NCBI GenBank assembly: GCA_013400975.1
Contig: WBMZ01012788.1
Location: forward strand, 30,908 to 94,907
From: Atrichornis clamosus
Lineage: Eukaryota > Chordata > Aves > Passeriformes > Menuridae
Direction: 5' to 3'
Length of the DNA stretch: 64,000 bases
Shown here: in pieces, positions 1 to 49,725 of the stretch
How positions within the stretch are numbered: position 1 is the first letter of the stretch
How the letters are laid out: every line of letters begins with the position of its first letter
Notes under the pieces: model-generated
The model's input: the letters and a program-made list of their open reading frames with translations, nothing else
Databases searched by the model: none
What the model was told of the DNA's origin: nothing
Made by a program: the position numbers and the translations under genes

Positions 1-37779
<37,779 letters not shown>

Positions 37780-38004
37780 CTATCATTCACTGAAAGACAA
37801 AAGAGGAAGAGTCAGAAGACACGTGGTAAGAAAACTCACCGCCATGCCTCCACAGGCAAATATAAAATGCTACTGTTTAAACAAAAACTGAAGAGAAAAA
37901 CCTTTAAACAATTTTTCATTAAAAGACACATGGAGCAAGATTCTTCTCAAGAACATTTAAAACTTTGATACAGAGCAACCAAGTTTTGGTATATGTAACA
38001 CACA

Positions 38005-38084
38005 GATGACCTACTGGACTAGAAGACCTTTAAAGGTCCCTTCCAACTCAAACTACAAACTCCTCCACAATTCTGTGATTATAC
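38005..38084 (+). mobile_element. CR1 LINE 3' tail fragment (degenerate)
   Basis: About 80 bp resembling the CR1 terminus: CTGGACTAGAAGACCTTTAA, then GGTCCCTTCCAACTCAAACT, ending ATTCTGTGATTATA. It is only 250 bp upstream (in TRIP12 direction) of the start-codon exon acceptor and lies antisense to the gene. Confidence 0.8.
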
Positions 38085-39019
38085 ACTTCTTTTCTAGCAG
38101 GCTTCTCTAATTATAGAAAGACAAGACAAATGCCATTTAGGAGAATTTGTGTTTATAAACATTAAGGAAAAACTCAATGCTTGACAGAGAGCTACAGTAG
38201 TTAAGTATTTTAACTCTCATTGTAGGAGATGACAATGCCCACTTCAGGAATAAGGAGTAGCATTCACAAGACAGCTGTCTTAAAAGCCCAGGAGCCTTCT
38301 CTGGTCAGATTCACGCAACTTTCATTTGCATAAAGCAAGATATATAGTCATTTAGGAAAAAAGATCTAGCTATATAATCAAGAAATTCTTGTTCCTGAGA
38401 GATAAATTAGTGAGAAAAGGTATTTGAGACAAAAGGATTAATGAGTGCATGCAAATACTTTTTTTTAAATAACCTATGATGGCTTTGTATTACTACTTTT
38501 AGAATTGCTTTGTGACTGCTAGAGGTCTACAGATATTATTTTGGTAGTTTTTTATAGAAGACTACCATAACCCCCAACCACAGTCCTCAGAAACAGAGGT
38601 ATTTCGAGAACAAGCCTAACTTAATTCCTCAGTGAAGAGAGGTGACTTCTGTATCCTGTGCTAAATTGGTATTTTCATGTAGAGCATAGCAACAGGACCC
38701 AAACCAGCAAATCCAGTTTTACTGTTTCTAATTTAATGGAATTTGGTTTAAAAAAGTATTTGCAGGTAAAAAAAAAAAAGCCATAAGAGGGAAAGTAAGC
38801 CAAGTCTAAGAACTCAATAGCCTATATGCTGATTTGTTATCTATTATATCTAGAGCACAGTAAGCAAAAGTCTGTCAGGATAAAGTTTAAAACATTGCAG
38901 CTGCAGATTCAAATGTCTCCAATGAAATAACTCTTAAGACCTGGCATTGTCAGTAAAGCCAGTGAACAGTTGAATATAATTGTCTATTCTTCTGAAAAGG
39001 GGCTACAGAAGTGAACAAA

Positions 39020-39048
39020 GGGGACGGGAGGAGGGGAAGGGGGGAGGC
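39020..39048 (+). other. G-rich tract with quadruplex pattern
   Basis: Plus strand holds G-runs of 4, 3, 4 and 6 separated by loops of 2-4 bases, matching the canonical four-run G-quadruplex pattern. It lies on the template strand of TRIP12 in intron 1, so any structure would form in DNA, not in the TRIP12 transcript. Confidence 0.6.
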
Positions 39049-40421
39049 AAGAAAGAATCCTACATGATGCAGTTTTACTATAGTCCGTAAGAAACCAGGC
39101 ACATAAACTGGTATTATACAAACCATTACCTCACATACGATGCTAAAAGGAACATTTATATCATCAAGACACCTGCACAGTGCAAGAAATTATCGATCAG
39201 GATTCTGCTAGTTCAGATTCAGTCTTGTTACGCTGTAGTAATACAACCTAATACTGGAAGGTCACACTCAGCATGCCAGAAATATTTTAAATATTTCCAG
39301 GAATCAAATAAGAATACAAGTTAGGCAGAAGAATTGTTTCCCATCCTAATCCCCACATCACAGGAGTCAAAAGCACCTTTTCAAAGTTCTTCATGTTCTT
39401 TCCAGTATGAGGTCCAACATAGCAGCAAACAGCAAAAGCAGAAACTAGGATTAATTAACAAATCACTTTTACCTTCATTGGTTTTGGTTGGGTTTTTTTC
39501 ACTTTATGCTTAAGAACCTAAAAGAATGTAAGTAAAGCACAAAATACACAATCCCACAAAATACAGTTGTTTGATGAACATCATAGCTAGAAGTCCTGAT
39601 GACTAAGAAGTTGAGCAAGCTTCAAACACTGCTACTCTGAAGGTGAGCTTTCCCTCTTCACAATCGTTTCCTCTTGTTCAAACTCCTTAAAACATAGCCA
39701 ATATTCCCACTAACAGAAAGGCTTAAAGCTTTTCGGTAATACATGACACCATCAATTTACAACTTCTTATACTTTAGAGCACAGAAAGATTTACAATGAA
39801 ACAGAAAAAGCTTGCAACTGCTGGAAATCATGCCAGCTTGCTGCTGTAGCCAGGTCACTCGAGGAGAGCGTAAGTGGTAGCACTCTCTTCAGAGCAGCAA
39901 TGCAAGAAACAAAGCTTAGCATTAAGCAGGCTGAAAGCTGACCAAGGTCCCAGCACTACCTAGGGGGTCCAGCTGAAGTCAATCACAGGCACTGTCAAAT
40001 GTTGTTGGGCATTCTCTTTTTATTTCCTTGTATTCAAACACTAAATGAAAAAAGCCTCTCCACCATCAGAAATCAGGTGCATTTTGTGCATTTTCTAAAA
40101 GGAGGGAGTAGTGTCCCCCTCTGCACAAAGGTCAACTGGGACTGAAACTGCGTACTAATGTCAAACTTTCAGTCATAATACAAAATAGTTGCTACAGAAC
40201 TATTGTCCCATCTTGTACTGACTAAACATGCATTCCAGCAGGTCTCATTCTGCAAGAAGTGCTCACTTAGAGCTCTGCTATGTTTGTCACACATTTCCTA
40301 TCCAAGGCCAGAACATGGGCTTCTCCACACAGCACCACAACAGTCTGCTGAAGAAAACATCACACAGGCAATCCTAGTCCTCTCCAGGGAAAATTCAGTT
40401 TAACCCTTATCTATCCAGGAG

Positions 40422-41121
40422 TGCTGGTTTTGTCTGGGATAGAGTTAAATTTACTCACAGTGGCTGGTATGGGGCTATGTTTTGGATTTCTGTTGAACAC
40501 AGCATTGGTAATAGAGCAGGATTCATAATACAGATGTTTTTGTTACTGATGAGCAGGGATTACACAGAGCCAAGGCCTTTTCTACTTTTTGTACTGTCAT
40601 GCTGGCAANGATTCATAATACAGATGTTTTTGTTACTGATGAGCAGGGATTACACAGAGCCAAGGCCTTTTCTACTTTTTGTACTGTCATGCTGGCAAGG
40701 AGACTGAGGGTGCATGGGAGGTTGGTAGGTGACACAGTCAGGACAGGTGACCCAAAATGACCAAAGGGATATTCCAGACCACATGACACCACGCTCAGTA
40801 TATAAAGTGGGAGGAAGGAGGAGGAAGAGGAGGACATTTGGAGTGGTGGCATTTGTCTTCCCAAGTAGGTGCTAGGCATGATGGGGCCCTGTTCTCCTGG
40901 AGATGGCTGAACAACTGTCTGCCCACGAGAAGCAGTGAATGAATTCCTTGTCTTGCTTTGCTTGTATGGAAGGCTTTTGCTTCACCTATTAAACTGTCTT
41001 TATCTCAACTCACAAGTTTTTCCAGCTTTTACCCTTTCAATTCTCTTCACAATCCCACTGGTGGGGGAGTGAGTGAGCGGCTGCCTGGTGCTTGGTTACT
41101 GGCTGGGAGTCAACCATGATA
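40422..41121 (+). mobile_element. Solo LTR of an avian endogenous retrovirus
   Basis: Starts TGCTGGTTTTGTCTGGGATA and ends AACCATGATA (degenerate TG...CA). Plus-strand transcription signals are visible: TATATAAA at 40799-40806 and ATTAAA poly(A) signal at 40988-40993. No gag, pol or env sequence flanks it, so it is a solo LTR, non-coding, antisense to TRIP12 in intron 1. True length is probably about 610 bp, because 90 bp appear to be an assembly duplication around an N at 40609. I recognise this LTR type from several bird genomes but cannot name the family with certainty. No clean target-site duplication was found (AGGAG versus CTGGG). Confidence 0.85.
40520..40698. repeat. Perfect 89-bp direct repeat separated by one N (likely assembly artefact)
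   Basis: Positions 40520-40608 and 40610-40698 are identical, with a single N at 40609. Two perfect copies in an otherwise diverged LTR, joined exactly at an ambiguous base, look like overlapping contig ends that were not merged. Confidence 0.95.
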
Positions 41122-44100
41122 CTGGGTTAGCCACTTACTTTAAGCAGTCTGTGCTTAGAAGTTATGTAGCACAATGTGTTGTCATACATACAGTATTTTC
41201 AGCTGTGTAGAAGAATGAAATGACAGTTCTTTTATCCTGTAAGGTATCTGTCAAGTCAAGATGATATCCAGACTTATCTTCTATATTGAAACCTCTCGAC
41301 CACATTTGTAATGGTGTACTTGTTACCATATGACTCTGTTTGCTTTTAAATATAACGCTGCTTAATGATTCAGCTGTGACCTTTAACATCAAAACACTAA
41401 CTTAAAGTCTCACTGCAAGTCACACAATACCAAGTGCCCAGTTAGTCCAGTAACGAAGAGATATTTTCCCAACTGTGCCTTCTACATCTTGAAACAACAC
41501 GAGAAGAGCCCTGAGGTTCTGAAATCTGAACTGTTCTCATTCAGACTTGTCCCTCTGTCTCACTCCAACCACTTGGCTTATTCTTTCCCAGCTTTAGACA
41601 CCTATATTCAAAGGAAATGTGCAACTCAGATCAGCTGAATGTGTCAGTGCAGTCCCGCCAGATTTTAAGACTATTTCCTCAACTATACTGATTCTTCCTC
41701 ACACTCACAGTAACAAAGAGCTACAACCGCACATCAGACCTCCATGCCTCCGTTGATAGGTGTTGCGATTTAGGGATTTTTAAGTTCAGGTTCTCTTCTA
41801 GCATAAGGTTATCTGCACATAAGCCATTTTAGTTAATGTTTCATAACTTCATATTCCTAGCTATAATGCTGCCAAAGCATGGGCCTGCAGATTCTCTCAT
41901 CATAAGCAGACTCTTTGGAACAAGGATGAATTCCAAAAGCCAACGTTTCAAATAAACCCACAACATATCACATGAAGCCATGTAACATCACTGGTATCAA
42001 ATTATTATGCATCACAGTGAAGCACAGTCAAGCATCCTTGAGTTTTAGCAAACACTATTTGATTACTATTTAGAGTCATCTTTGTTACTGTACAGGAAAG
42101 CAACTAGAACTAATTTCTGTAGACCTAACATACCTATTGCAAACACTATAGCTAATGTATAGTCAACATATTGCTTGGAGGGGTTCTACAGGAACACAGG
42201 ACAAAAACCACCTGTTAACCTGCGGTGAAGCCTTTACCTTTCTTCCTGTGGAAAAGCCAACAAGAAATTACTAACATGCTTCCATGTTTTTGAAGCAAAC
42301 TGAGAAAGACAACTACACAACAAGCCTGTATCAGCATTTACTTAACACCCAAACACTCCCTGAAGGATACTAGGAACTAATATAGCTACCCTGACATAAG
42401 CTACTGACAGGAAAAGAGAATGAGCAAATTGAAGAACTTAGGAGGCTCTAGGGCCACTGATAGGGTAACAAGGCAAACCAGTAACAAATACATGTAAGAA
42501 ATGAAGCAGACCTCTTCCACAAGGGCCACCTTCTTATCTACTTGTATGAGCTCTGAAACATGCTTGTTTGGGGTGTTTGGTTCAGATTTTGCTTTGTTTT
42601 GGGTGGTAGTTTTGGGGTGTTTAAGTTCTTTCCAAGAATCTTGGTAATATAAGAATTTTTTCAGACTCTTGCACTCTACTTACTTGGGTATGTCAGGATG
42701 TGCCTATCACCTCTGCCTATAATGTTCCATTATAATACCTGTTACATGCTTGGAGTTGAGCTAAGTACACTGGTCAGCACACTTCCTCTCTCATACCTTG
42801 GCCCAAAAAAACCAGTGCCTTATTTAATGCTGCTGCAGCAATTCAGCTCCTCAAAACTGCAAGGACTTACTGCCCTGAATTCAGTGGGGCAAGAAGGAAA
42901 AGACAGGAGGATGTTTATATGCCTTGAAATTTCAGAACATTTTCTTCCAGCAAGTTGCACATCTTGCCAGCCAAAACCCAGAGTTCAGCGTACATATCAA
43001 AAAATATTAAGTCTAAGACTTCAGATTTGTATTCCCTTACTTCAATGTAGACAACATTAATTTACTTGATCAGCTGTTTCTGTGATAAATGTAGTCACTT
43101 AGATAGAAACAACACTTTAAATATATAATCATACAACATATTTAAGAGTTGAGATTTTAACCAACTAAAATGAGAACTTACTGCCTGCAGTTTAGTAACT
43201 GCTGGATTGTTTCAGATTTACATCATCTTCAACTAATCTCAGCTGCACCTCATTTTTGCTCACTGCTCACAAGGTTGTCCTCATTTACCTGCAGACATAC
43301 ACACCTATTTACTTGTCTTACAAGCAAGCACTTGCAAGTACTCAATTACTACTTCTACTTCCACACCTGACTTAAATTAAGATGACTTTATAGTCCAGAT
43401 AGGTACTTAAACTCAGCCTTGTGCAGCTGATTTTGACACAACATTCTTCCTCCCTATACCCTCAAATTCAATAGTTACCCACTCATCCCAATTCTTTTCC
43501 CACTGAGGTTTTCACCTTCAAACAAATTTCAAAGTTACATGCAGGCAGAAGTTTGTATTTTCATTTTAGCAGCCTCTTGTCCCTTCTGGATGAAGAAATA
43601 GCTCATGGAAGAATTTAAGGAAAATGAATACAATAACATACTGAAAACTTCCTAGAAAAAATTTCTGCAACATATCCTAAGTTCTCTGCATCCCTCCCTT
43701 CTTCCTGACAGTAAATTTCTATACACAAACAAGGGGAAAATACATTCTCCCATGAGCTGCAAGGTGCTGTAAGGCACAGTAAGGTGTATGCATTTCATCT
43801 GCATTCATGCAAATCCATGAGTTATTCAGCTGCATGAAACCATTGAGTCTTAAGGAAATGGCAACTTTGTCTTCTCCCAACATAGAAAGACCAAGCTAAC
43901 ACTTAATTTCCTTACCCACTTCCATGTCTACCTTCTCCCCATGAATAGCCATAGGTTGTCTACATGATTCAAAGAAGACAGAGCACACTAAGGCTTCCCT
44001 GCTGCACTGCATTGAATTATGTAAAACTCACATAGTGACTTTTATCAGATTAACTTCTTTTGATACAGAAACCACACAAAATCATACTGATTCATATATT

Positions 44101-46017
44101 AGTCTGGACTGTATTCATTTTCTATTCTCATTCTCCAATGCTAAAGAAAAACTAGAAAACTATAAACACAGAACTGCACACACAAACACCCTAACTAGAG
44201 CAAATTCAGTACTTAAAAACCTTCAGGACAAACAAGACTGTACAGCCTCCTAATACTGTAACATTACCTCACTGCTAAGAAGACAGACAAGTAGGTATCA
44301 AGGAAGTTTCTCCTGGAAACAAGCACGTATGGTTGTAAGGAAAGATTTCTACAACTCCTCTGGCACAGAATTTCTACAGATTTAAATGGCTGCATCACTT
44401 TTGTCAGTTCTCTGTGAAGACATTAATAAGGTATTGACAGGAAGACAAGAGGAGCTGAACAGCATACAGAGGCAAACTCCTCTTCAGACCAGATGACTTT
44501 TTGATGCAGAGTTCAATTGAAGTATGCAAGTCAAGTCAGAATTATTTTTAAAAGCCTTGGCTGGACAGCATCTCTTGACGTGAAACAGTCTCAACCACCT
44601 GCTGAAAGTAGGACCTCAAATTATGTTACAGATCTCTCATTCTGAGAAGTGACAATTGCCAACCATGATAAAACACACTGAGTTCTGAGCAAGAGGTGAA
44701 TCACAAGAGATACCCTGAACAAAGGGGAAAAGGAAAAAAAAAAAAAAAACCACAAATTGAGATATCAAAGCAGCACCATATATAAAAACATGTAAGGAAG
44801 AAAACAAAATATCAGGAACTTTATATCTAAAGTCATGCAACAGATGACACTTCAAGTAACCTGACATCTCAGAGCTGTGTAGATATACTCGTGCACAAGG
44901 ACACACTTCCCATTGCTCCCAAGGACAACTGCTCTGAGAGGAAAAGAACTAAATCTGACCCTGTTCCTCACCGCCATCACAGAGCTCAGGAAGCACTCCC
45001 TCCCCTTTGGTTCCTCAAAAACACAACCCAGTAACCTGGACTAAGAGCAGGAAAGTAAGAAAAGTGGGCATGTAAGCTACAAATTTCAAAGGAATCCAGT
45101 CTCTAAAAATATTATAGATTTAGGACTAGTTCGTATGTCCATTTTTACACTAACTTTAGACAATATATAAGCTGTTAACCAGAGGAGATTTTTCCAAGTT
45201 GCTAACCACAAAAAAAAAGGAGAAAAGCTTCAGTAAAATATTCTTCCTAGATTCATTTACAGTGGAAAAGTTCTTTTTAATTCAGCTACTCTGGAATCAT
45301 TGGGGTGGAAGCATTTCTTAAACATTTCAAAAATATCCCATACACTAAAAAAAGTTATGGGTACCGCAAAAAACTTCTCAAATACCAGCAGACCATAAAT
45401 ACACTCCAGCTGCAGACTCAACAGAAAGAAAAGTAATAAAATAAATCAGTAAGGGAACAGGAGTTATTCCCTGTTCCACTGACATTACAATAAACAGCCA
45501 TAAGAAAATTATGGCAAACTTTGGGCCTTGCTACATTAGGAATTCAGCTTTTCCTTACACAGGCTTTCAAGAGCTCAGCCCTTGCTTAGCCTTCTAGCCA
45601 AGAGAATAGCAGTGCCAAAGGCCACCTTCACAGAACCAGTAAAATGAGTGGCTAGGAGCCTGAAAGGTTGTAACCACCAGGTTATGGCTCTAGACTGCAT
45701 CTACAGGTATATGTCTGACATACAAAGACTGGGAAGAGAAAGTCTTGGCATGAAAGAGGAAGGGAGAAGAGCAAAAAGTATCTTCATTTGTGATCTCATG
45801 GTTGGAATTATGGGAACTGTACTGCTAACTGGCAGTTCAAATATTAATTACCTGAAACTGCAAGATTTACCAGTTCCCACAGGCAATGAGAACACTGAAA
45901 ACACCCCTGAAAAGATGCATAACACTACATGTTACAGGAATGCCCAGGTTGTCAGGACTGTGTGATCCAACAGGTCATACATGCCATGACCCCAAGCAAG
46001 CAAAGTAGCACACTTAC

Positions 46018-46110
46018 CTACTGACTACTGTCCTAGTGAGAGGATTGGAAGTTATCTGTGCGAAAGATACCACATCTCGAGAACGCAGTGGGGAAGTCAG
46101 AGGTCAAGTA
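46018..46110 (-). other. Exon-like segment A in TRIP12 intron 1 (93 nt)
   Basis: Minus strand: strong acceptor (TTTTTCCTTAAACAG|TACT) and strong donor (CAGTAG|GTAAGTG) 93 nt apart. The segment carries three CpGs in an AT-rich intron. If joined to the start-codon exon at 37753, the MSNRP frame stays open upstream through this segment to a TGA near its beginning, with no upstream ATG in that frame. Could be a 5' UTR exon or a cryptic exon. Confidence 0.35.
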
Positions 46111-48385
46111 CTGTTTAAGGAAAAATCTAAACACATGCTATCACATGCTCCAGTGTTGGTAAGAACAGTTTTGTGACAATTATTATGAGTTGCAGAAACT
46201 GAATAGTCTCCCCTGCTTCAAGAAGGTCAGTTTAATTTGAAGTCTGAGGTTGCAGAGACCTTTCACTGAACCTGGTATGAGAAAAGCAAACTAAATGTTT
46301 CTTCAGAGACCCAGAAGAGACTTAAAAACTTGTTCCATAAAGACTACAGAGAACTGACACTCATCATTCCTTTAGAAATAAAGCAATGGATTGGCCTTTA
46401 TGCCACAGCCAGAACCTCAGTGAGTCCTTCTGGGCTTGGAAAAGTCAAATGAAATAGCAAATGGGGCACTACTGAAAACTGCAGAGAAGTACAGGTACCA
46501 CTGGCAGTCAACAGTACAACTAACTTGTCAGCTGAAGAACCAAGAGAAAACTACAGATGGAGGGCAGGGCCACAAGCTAGCTAAAAAAAATTTTAAAATT
46601 AAGCCACCAGCAGAAGTTATACAACAAAACATTCCCATTCATCTGGATAGCCTAAAGGAACAAAAATCCCAAAGCTGCTTATATTCTATTCTGCATGTGG
46701 TTGTACATAATACATGGGGCAAGCTCACATATCTCAGGTCTGATTGTATGACTGGTGTTCCCAATTCATGGTACATGGGAACCCACAGCTTCAGTTCATT
46801 ACTGAAGAACAAAATCATCATACTTGTGCACTGAGAAATTAAGCCAGGACTAAATCTTAACTGAATTCTTGCAAGCTGGTTAAGGGGACTATGTAACATT
46901 AAGATACCAAAAGCCTTTATCTCCTATAGTCCCCTCCTCCAGAAAACCAGATACTGCAGCCTGAGGAGAAAAATTAGAGTTGCACAGAACAAATATAATG
47001 CTCTCTTGAGAGCATCCCTCTTCAATTCTGCCACATCATTGCTTTGTTTCTCCTATGTTCATCAAGGACTGAAACATTACAATTTGTGTCACTCTCTGGA
47101 CTGCAGTTTGGTTCAAAAAACAACACAAGTATCATTCAGATCTTCGATCTTCACCCAAAGGAGAAGAAAAATAGAAAGCCTTTCATTTTTTTCCTCTTGC
47201 TTCTCTGTAGTTTCACATTATGTACTAAGAGTTGTCAACAGCAACTATTACTCTTGATTTTGAGAGCATCAGTAATAGAGTTAATTATAAAAATAATCTC
47301 TCACAACTTCATTCAAAGAATATGCCCTCGTAAAAAAATTCAAATAATTAAGTTGTTCTTCTCCAAATAAACCAAATTTGACATCTTTCCATGTCACCCT
47401 TTGTAACACGTCCAAACTCGTTTAGTGTAAGTTTTCCTCTAGTGTATGGTTTGACTTGAATTCATTAACAAAGGCAGGGAATGCTCACACAGTGCCAGAG
47501 GGCCAGAACTCTGCCAAAGCTTCAGGAAAATATTTTCACATTTACAACACCTGCAGTTTCCCAGTTTGAATTCAGTGCTCTTTCTCAGTTTGGCTTTTTT
47601 AACCGGCTAAACATTAAGTTCAGTCAACTCTGCAGCAGTTAAATTTTTCACTACACAGAGATATAAGGATTATCAAAAGCGTAAGAACCCAGCAACTTCT
47701 GTATCAATCTATATTAAGTAAAAGAATAGTCTCATCTGGATAGCTGCAAGTCAGCCAGAAACAGCTCAGCTTAAGAAGCAGCCTAGAGGTATTTAAGCCA
47801 TGTCAGTAACACAAGATTTACACCAAGTTGCACCACATGGAGAACAGGCACACACAAACATAGCAAATGTTAGCTGCACGATACTGAACAAGGTTTCATC
47901 TTTTAGTTGACAGATCTTTTTCCTGTATAGCACAGCTATGGGAAAGAAAGGAAAAGTGAGAAACAAATGTGTTTAAAATTTCTTCTTCTGTACACTTGTA
48001 TCACAGAGAAAAATTTTTCTGCCAAATCAGTCCTACACCAAGAGCTTGACTTCACCTCTACAGGAACTTTAAAACTACTGTTACACACTGACAAGCTGAT
48101 AGACAGGGAAGTTTCCACTATGCAAGCTTCAGTATGCAATTCTGCTGCCTGGTGCTAATAGAAGTGTGGTTCCAACTTGTTAATAACCATGAAAATAATA
48201 ATTCTTTTCTTTTTTAAAATTAAACAAAAGCAACTCTATCTCTCCAACAGAAAAGAACGTATTTTCCAGCAGCCAAATTCTGACCAAAACACTGCTGTTT
48301 GCACGCAGAATGAACTGATGTGAATTCTTCATTTTTCGCAGACTCTTAACAAAAACCATCACAAGCAATAGAAGTAAAATCTTAC

Positions 48386-48496
48386 CTGATCTTCATTTTC
48401 AGCTTCTCTACAAATCTTTGTTAGTAGGGGCCAGAAGTCACTATCTGTACAGTGGCTTAAGCTTTCACTAACATTACAAAAAAACCAAACCACTGT
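48386..48496 (-). other. Exon-like segment B in TRIP12 intron 1 (111 nt)
   Basis: Minus strand: very strong acceptor (TCTTTTGTTTTTGCCAG|ACAG) and consensus donor (GATCAG|GTAAGA), 111 nt apart, with one frame open throughout and containing SDFWPLLTKICREAENEDQ. I do not recognise that peptide. An ATG 11 nt before the donor (AAAATGAAG) would, if spliced to 37753, read in frame as MKIRREVP into the normal start. Confidence 0.4.
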
Positions 48497-49698
48497 CTGG
48501 CAAAAACAAAAGAAAAGACTCTTCAGAAGACAGGAATGAATCTGAAAGAATAGCTTTTACCTTCTGTGGGACAACATGAATCAAAGCACAGAATCCCTCA
48601 CGAAGTACAAATCAGTGACACTGCCAGAAAAAAAGGCAAGCTAGAAGGCAGGTGGTCAAGTTAAGACTAAGTAAACAGGTGTGGCAAAGTTGGGAGAGGG
48701 GGCATTTATATCAGTGAAGAAAAAAAATTAAAAAGAAAAAAACAGCTGAGTGATTAGTGCAAATTTCAATTTAGAATTTGTCAGTACTTTTATGCAAGTG
48801 AACCAAGAAGTACTCAAAATCATCACCCACTTCAAATCTGCCCTGCCCAATGCTTAATGTCTATCTGCCTTTGAGCTGCATAGCTCCATTTACTTACAAC
48901 ATTGAGTCTGAATGCAGAACCTACTGCACAAACACCAAGCCTCTTCCCCATTCTAATGCCATAGACCACATGGTGCCTTATTTGCAGTTTGCCATTCACA
49001 GGCACCTGGCACACACAGCCCTTAAGCAAAAGCAAGTGCAATAGCACAAGACAAATACTGATATGGGACACAGCCATGTCCTACCTGCAGAGCCTGTTAG
49101 ACAATACATGTCCCAGGCTGCAGCATGGAAGGTTGCCTGAGACCTGCCAAATTCCTAATCAACTTCTGCCAAGCTGTCTTAAATTACTGAGAGACCTAGT
49201 GAGCACAGTGGCTAGTAAAACGTGGTTTGGTCTAAATTAACACAAGCTGATGGCTGTAATCTCCCAGACAACTAGAAGGGGAAAGGCGAAAACAAAACAA
49301 AACCCCAAAAAAGCAAAGAACTTTAATTAGCCAGACTGAAGAAATTCAGAGACTAGATGTCACAGAAGTTACTGCTGGAAGAAGAAAAACAAAAACCAGT
49401 TGACTTGTACATGCAGGTTAGACAAGTGCACCGCAGTTGAAACCAGCATCACAGGTGTAAGGGTACTATGTACATCGACCCTTAAAACAAGGGAAAGAAG
49501 CAGGAGACTGGGTCTTCATTTTGATAATATTCAGCTTCAGCTCTAAATTAGTCTACAAATATCAAAAGTTGAGACAACTGTTCACTAATACTAGCATGAA
49601 TTAAAGAGAAATGCTTTTAAGATAAAAACAAAAATTTCAAAAATAACATGTTTTCAAGTATACACAGAAGGACAAGTACTGATCTGTTTTCTACTTAC

Positions 49699-49725
49699 CT
49701 AGAGCGGGCCATCAGATTTTTGCAT
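49699..49725 (-). other. Exon-like segment C in TRIP12 intron 1 (strong donor with in-frame ATG)
   Basis: Minus strand donor CTCTAG|GTAAGTAG is near-perfect. An ATG in GATGGCCCGCTCTAG would, joined to 37753, read M-A-R-S-R-R-E-V-P directly into the normal initiator Met. The nearest acceptor (TTTTGAAG|ATG at 49725) is weak, so this could instead be the end of an alternative first exon whose start cannot be seen. Confidence 0.3.

Noticed and set aside
40477..40707. 76-codon frame with an internal repeat
   Set aside because: Crosses the N and the duplicated assembly segment inside the LTR; an artefact, not a repeat protein.
42230..42260. Donor-like site (AAAG|GTAAAG, minus strand) in intron 1
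   Set aside because: The only paired acceptor would leave an 8-nt exon; not supportable.
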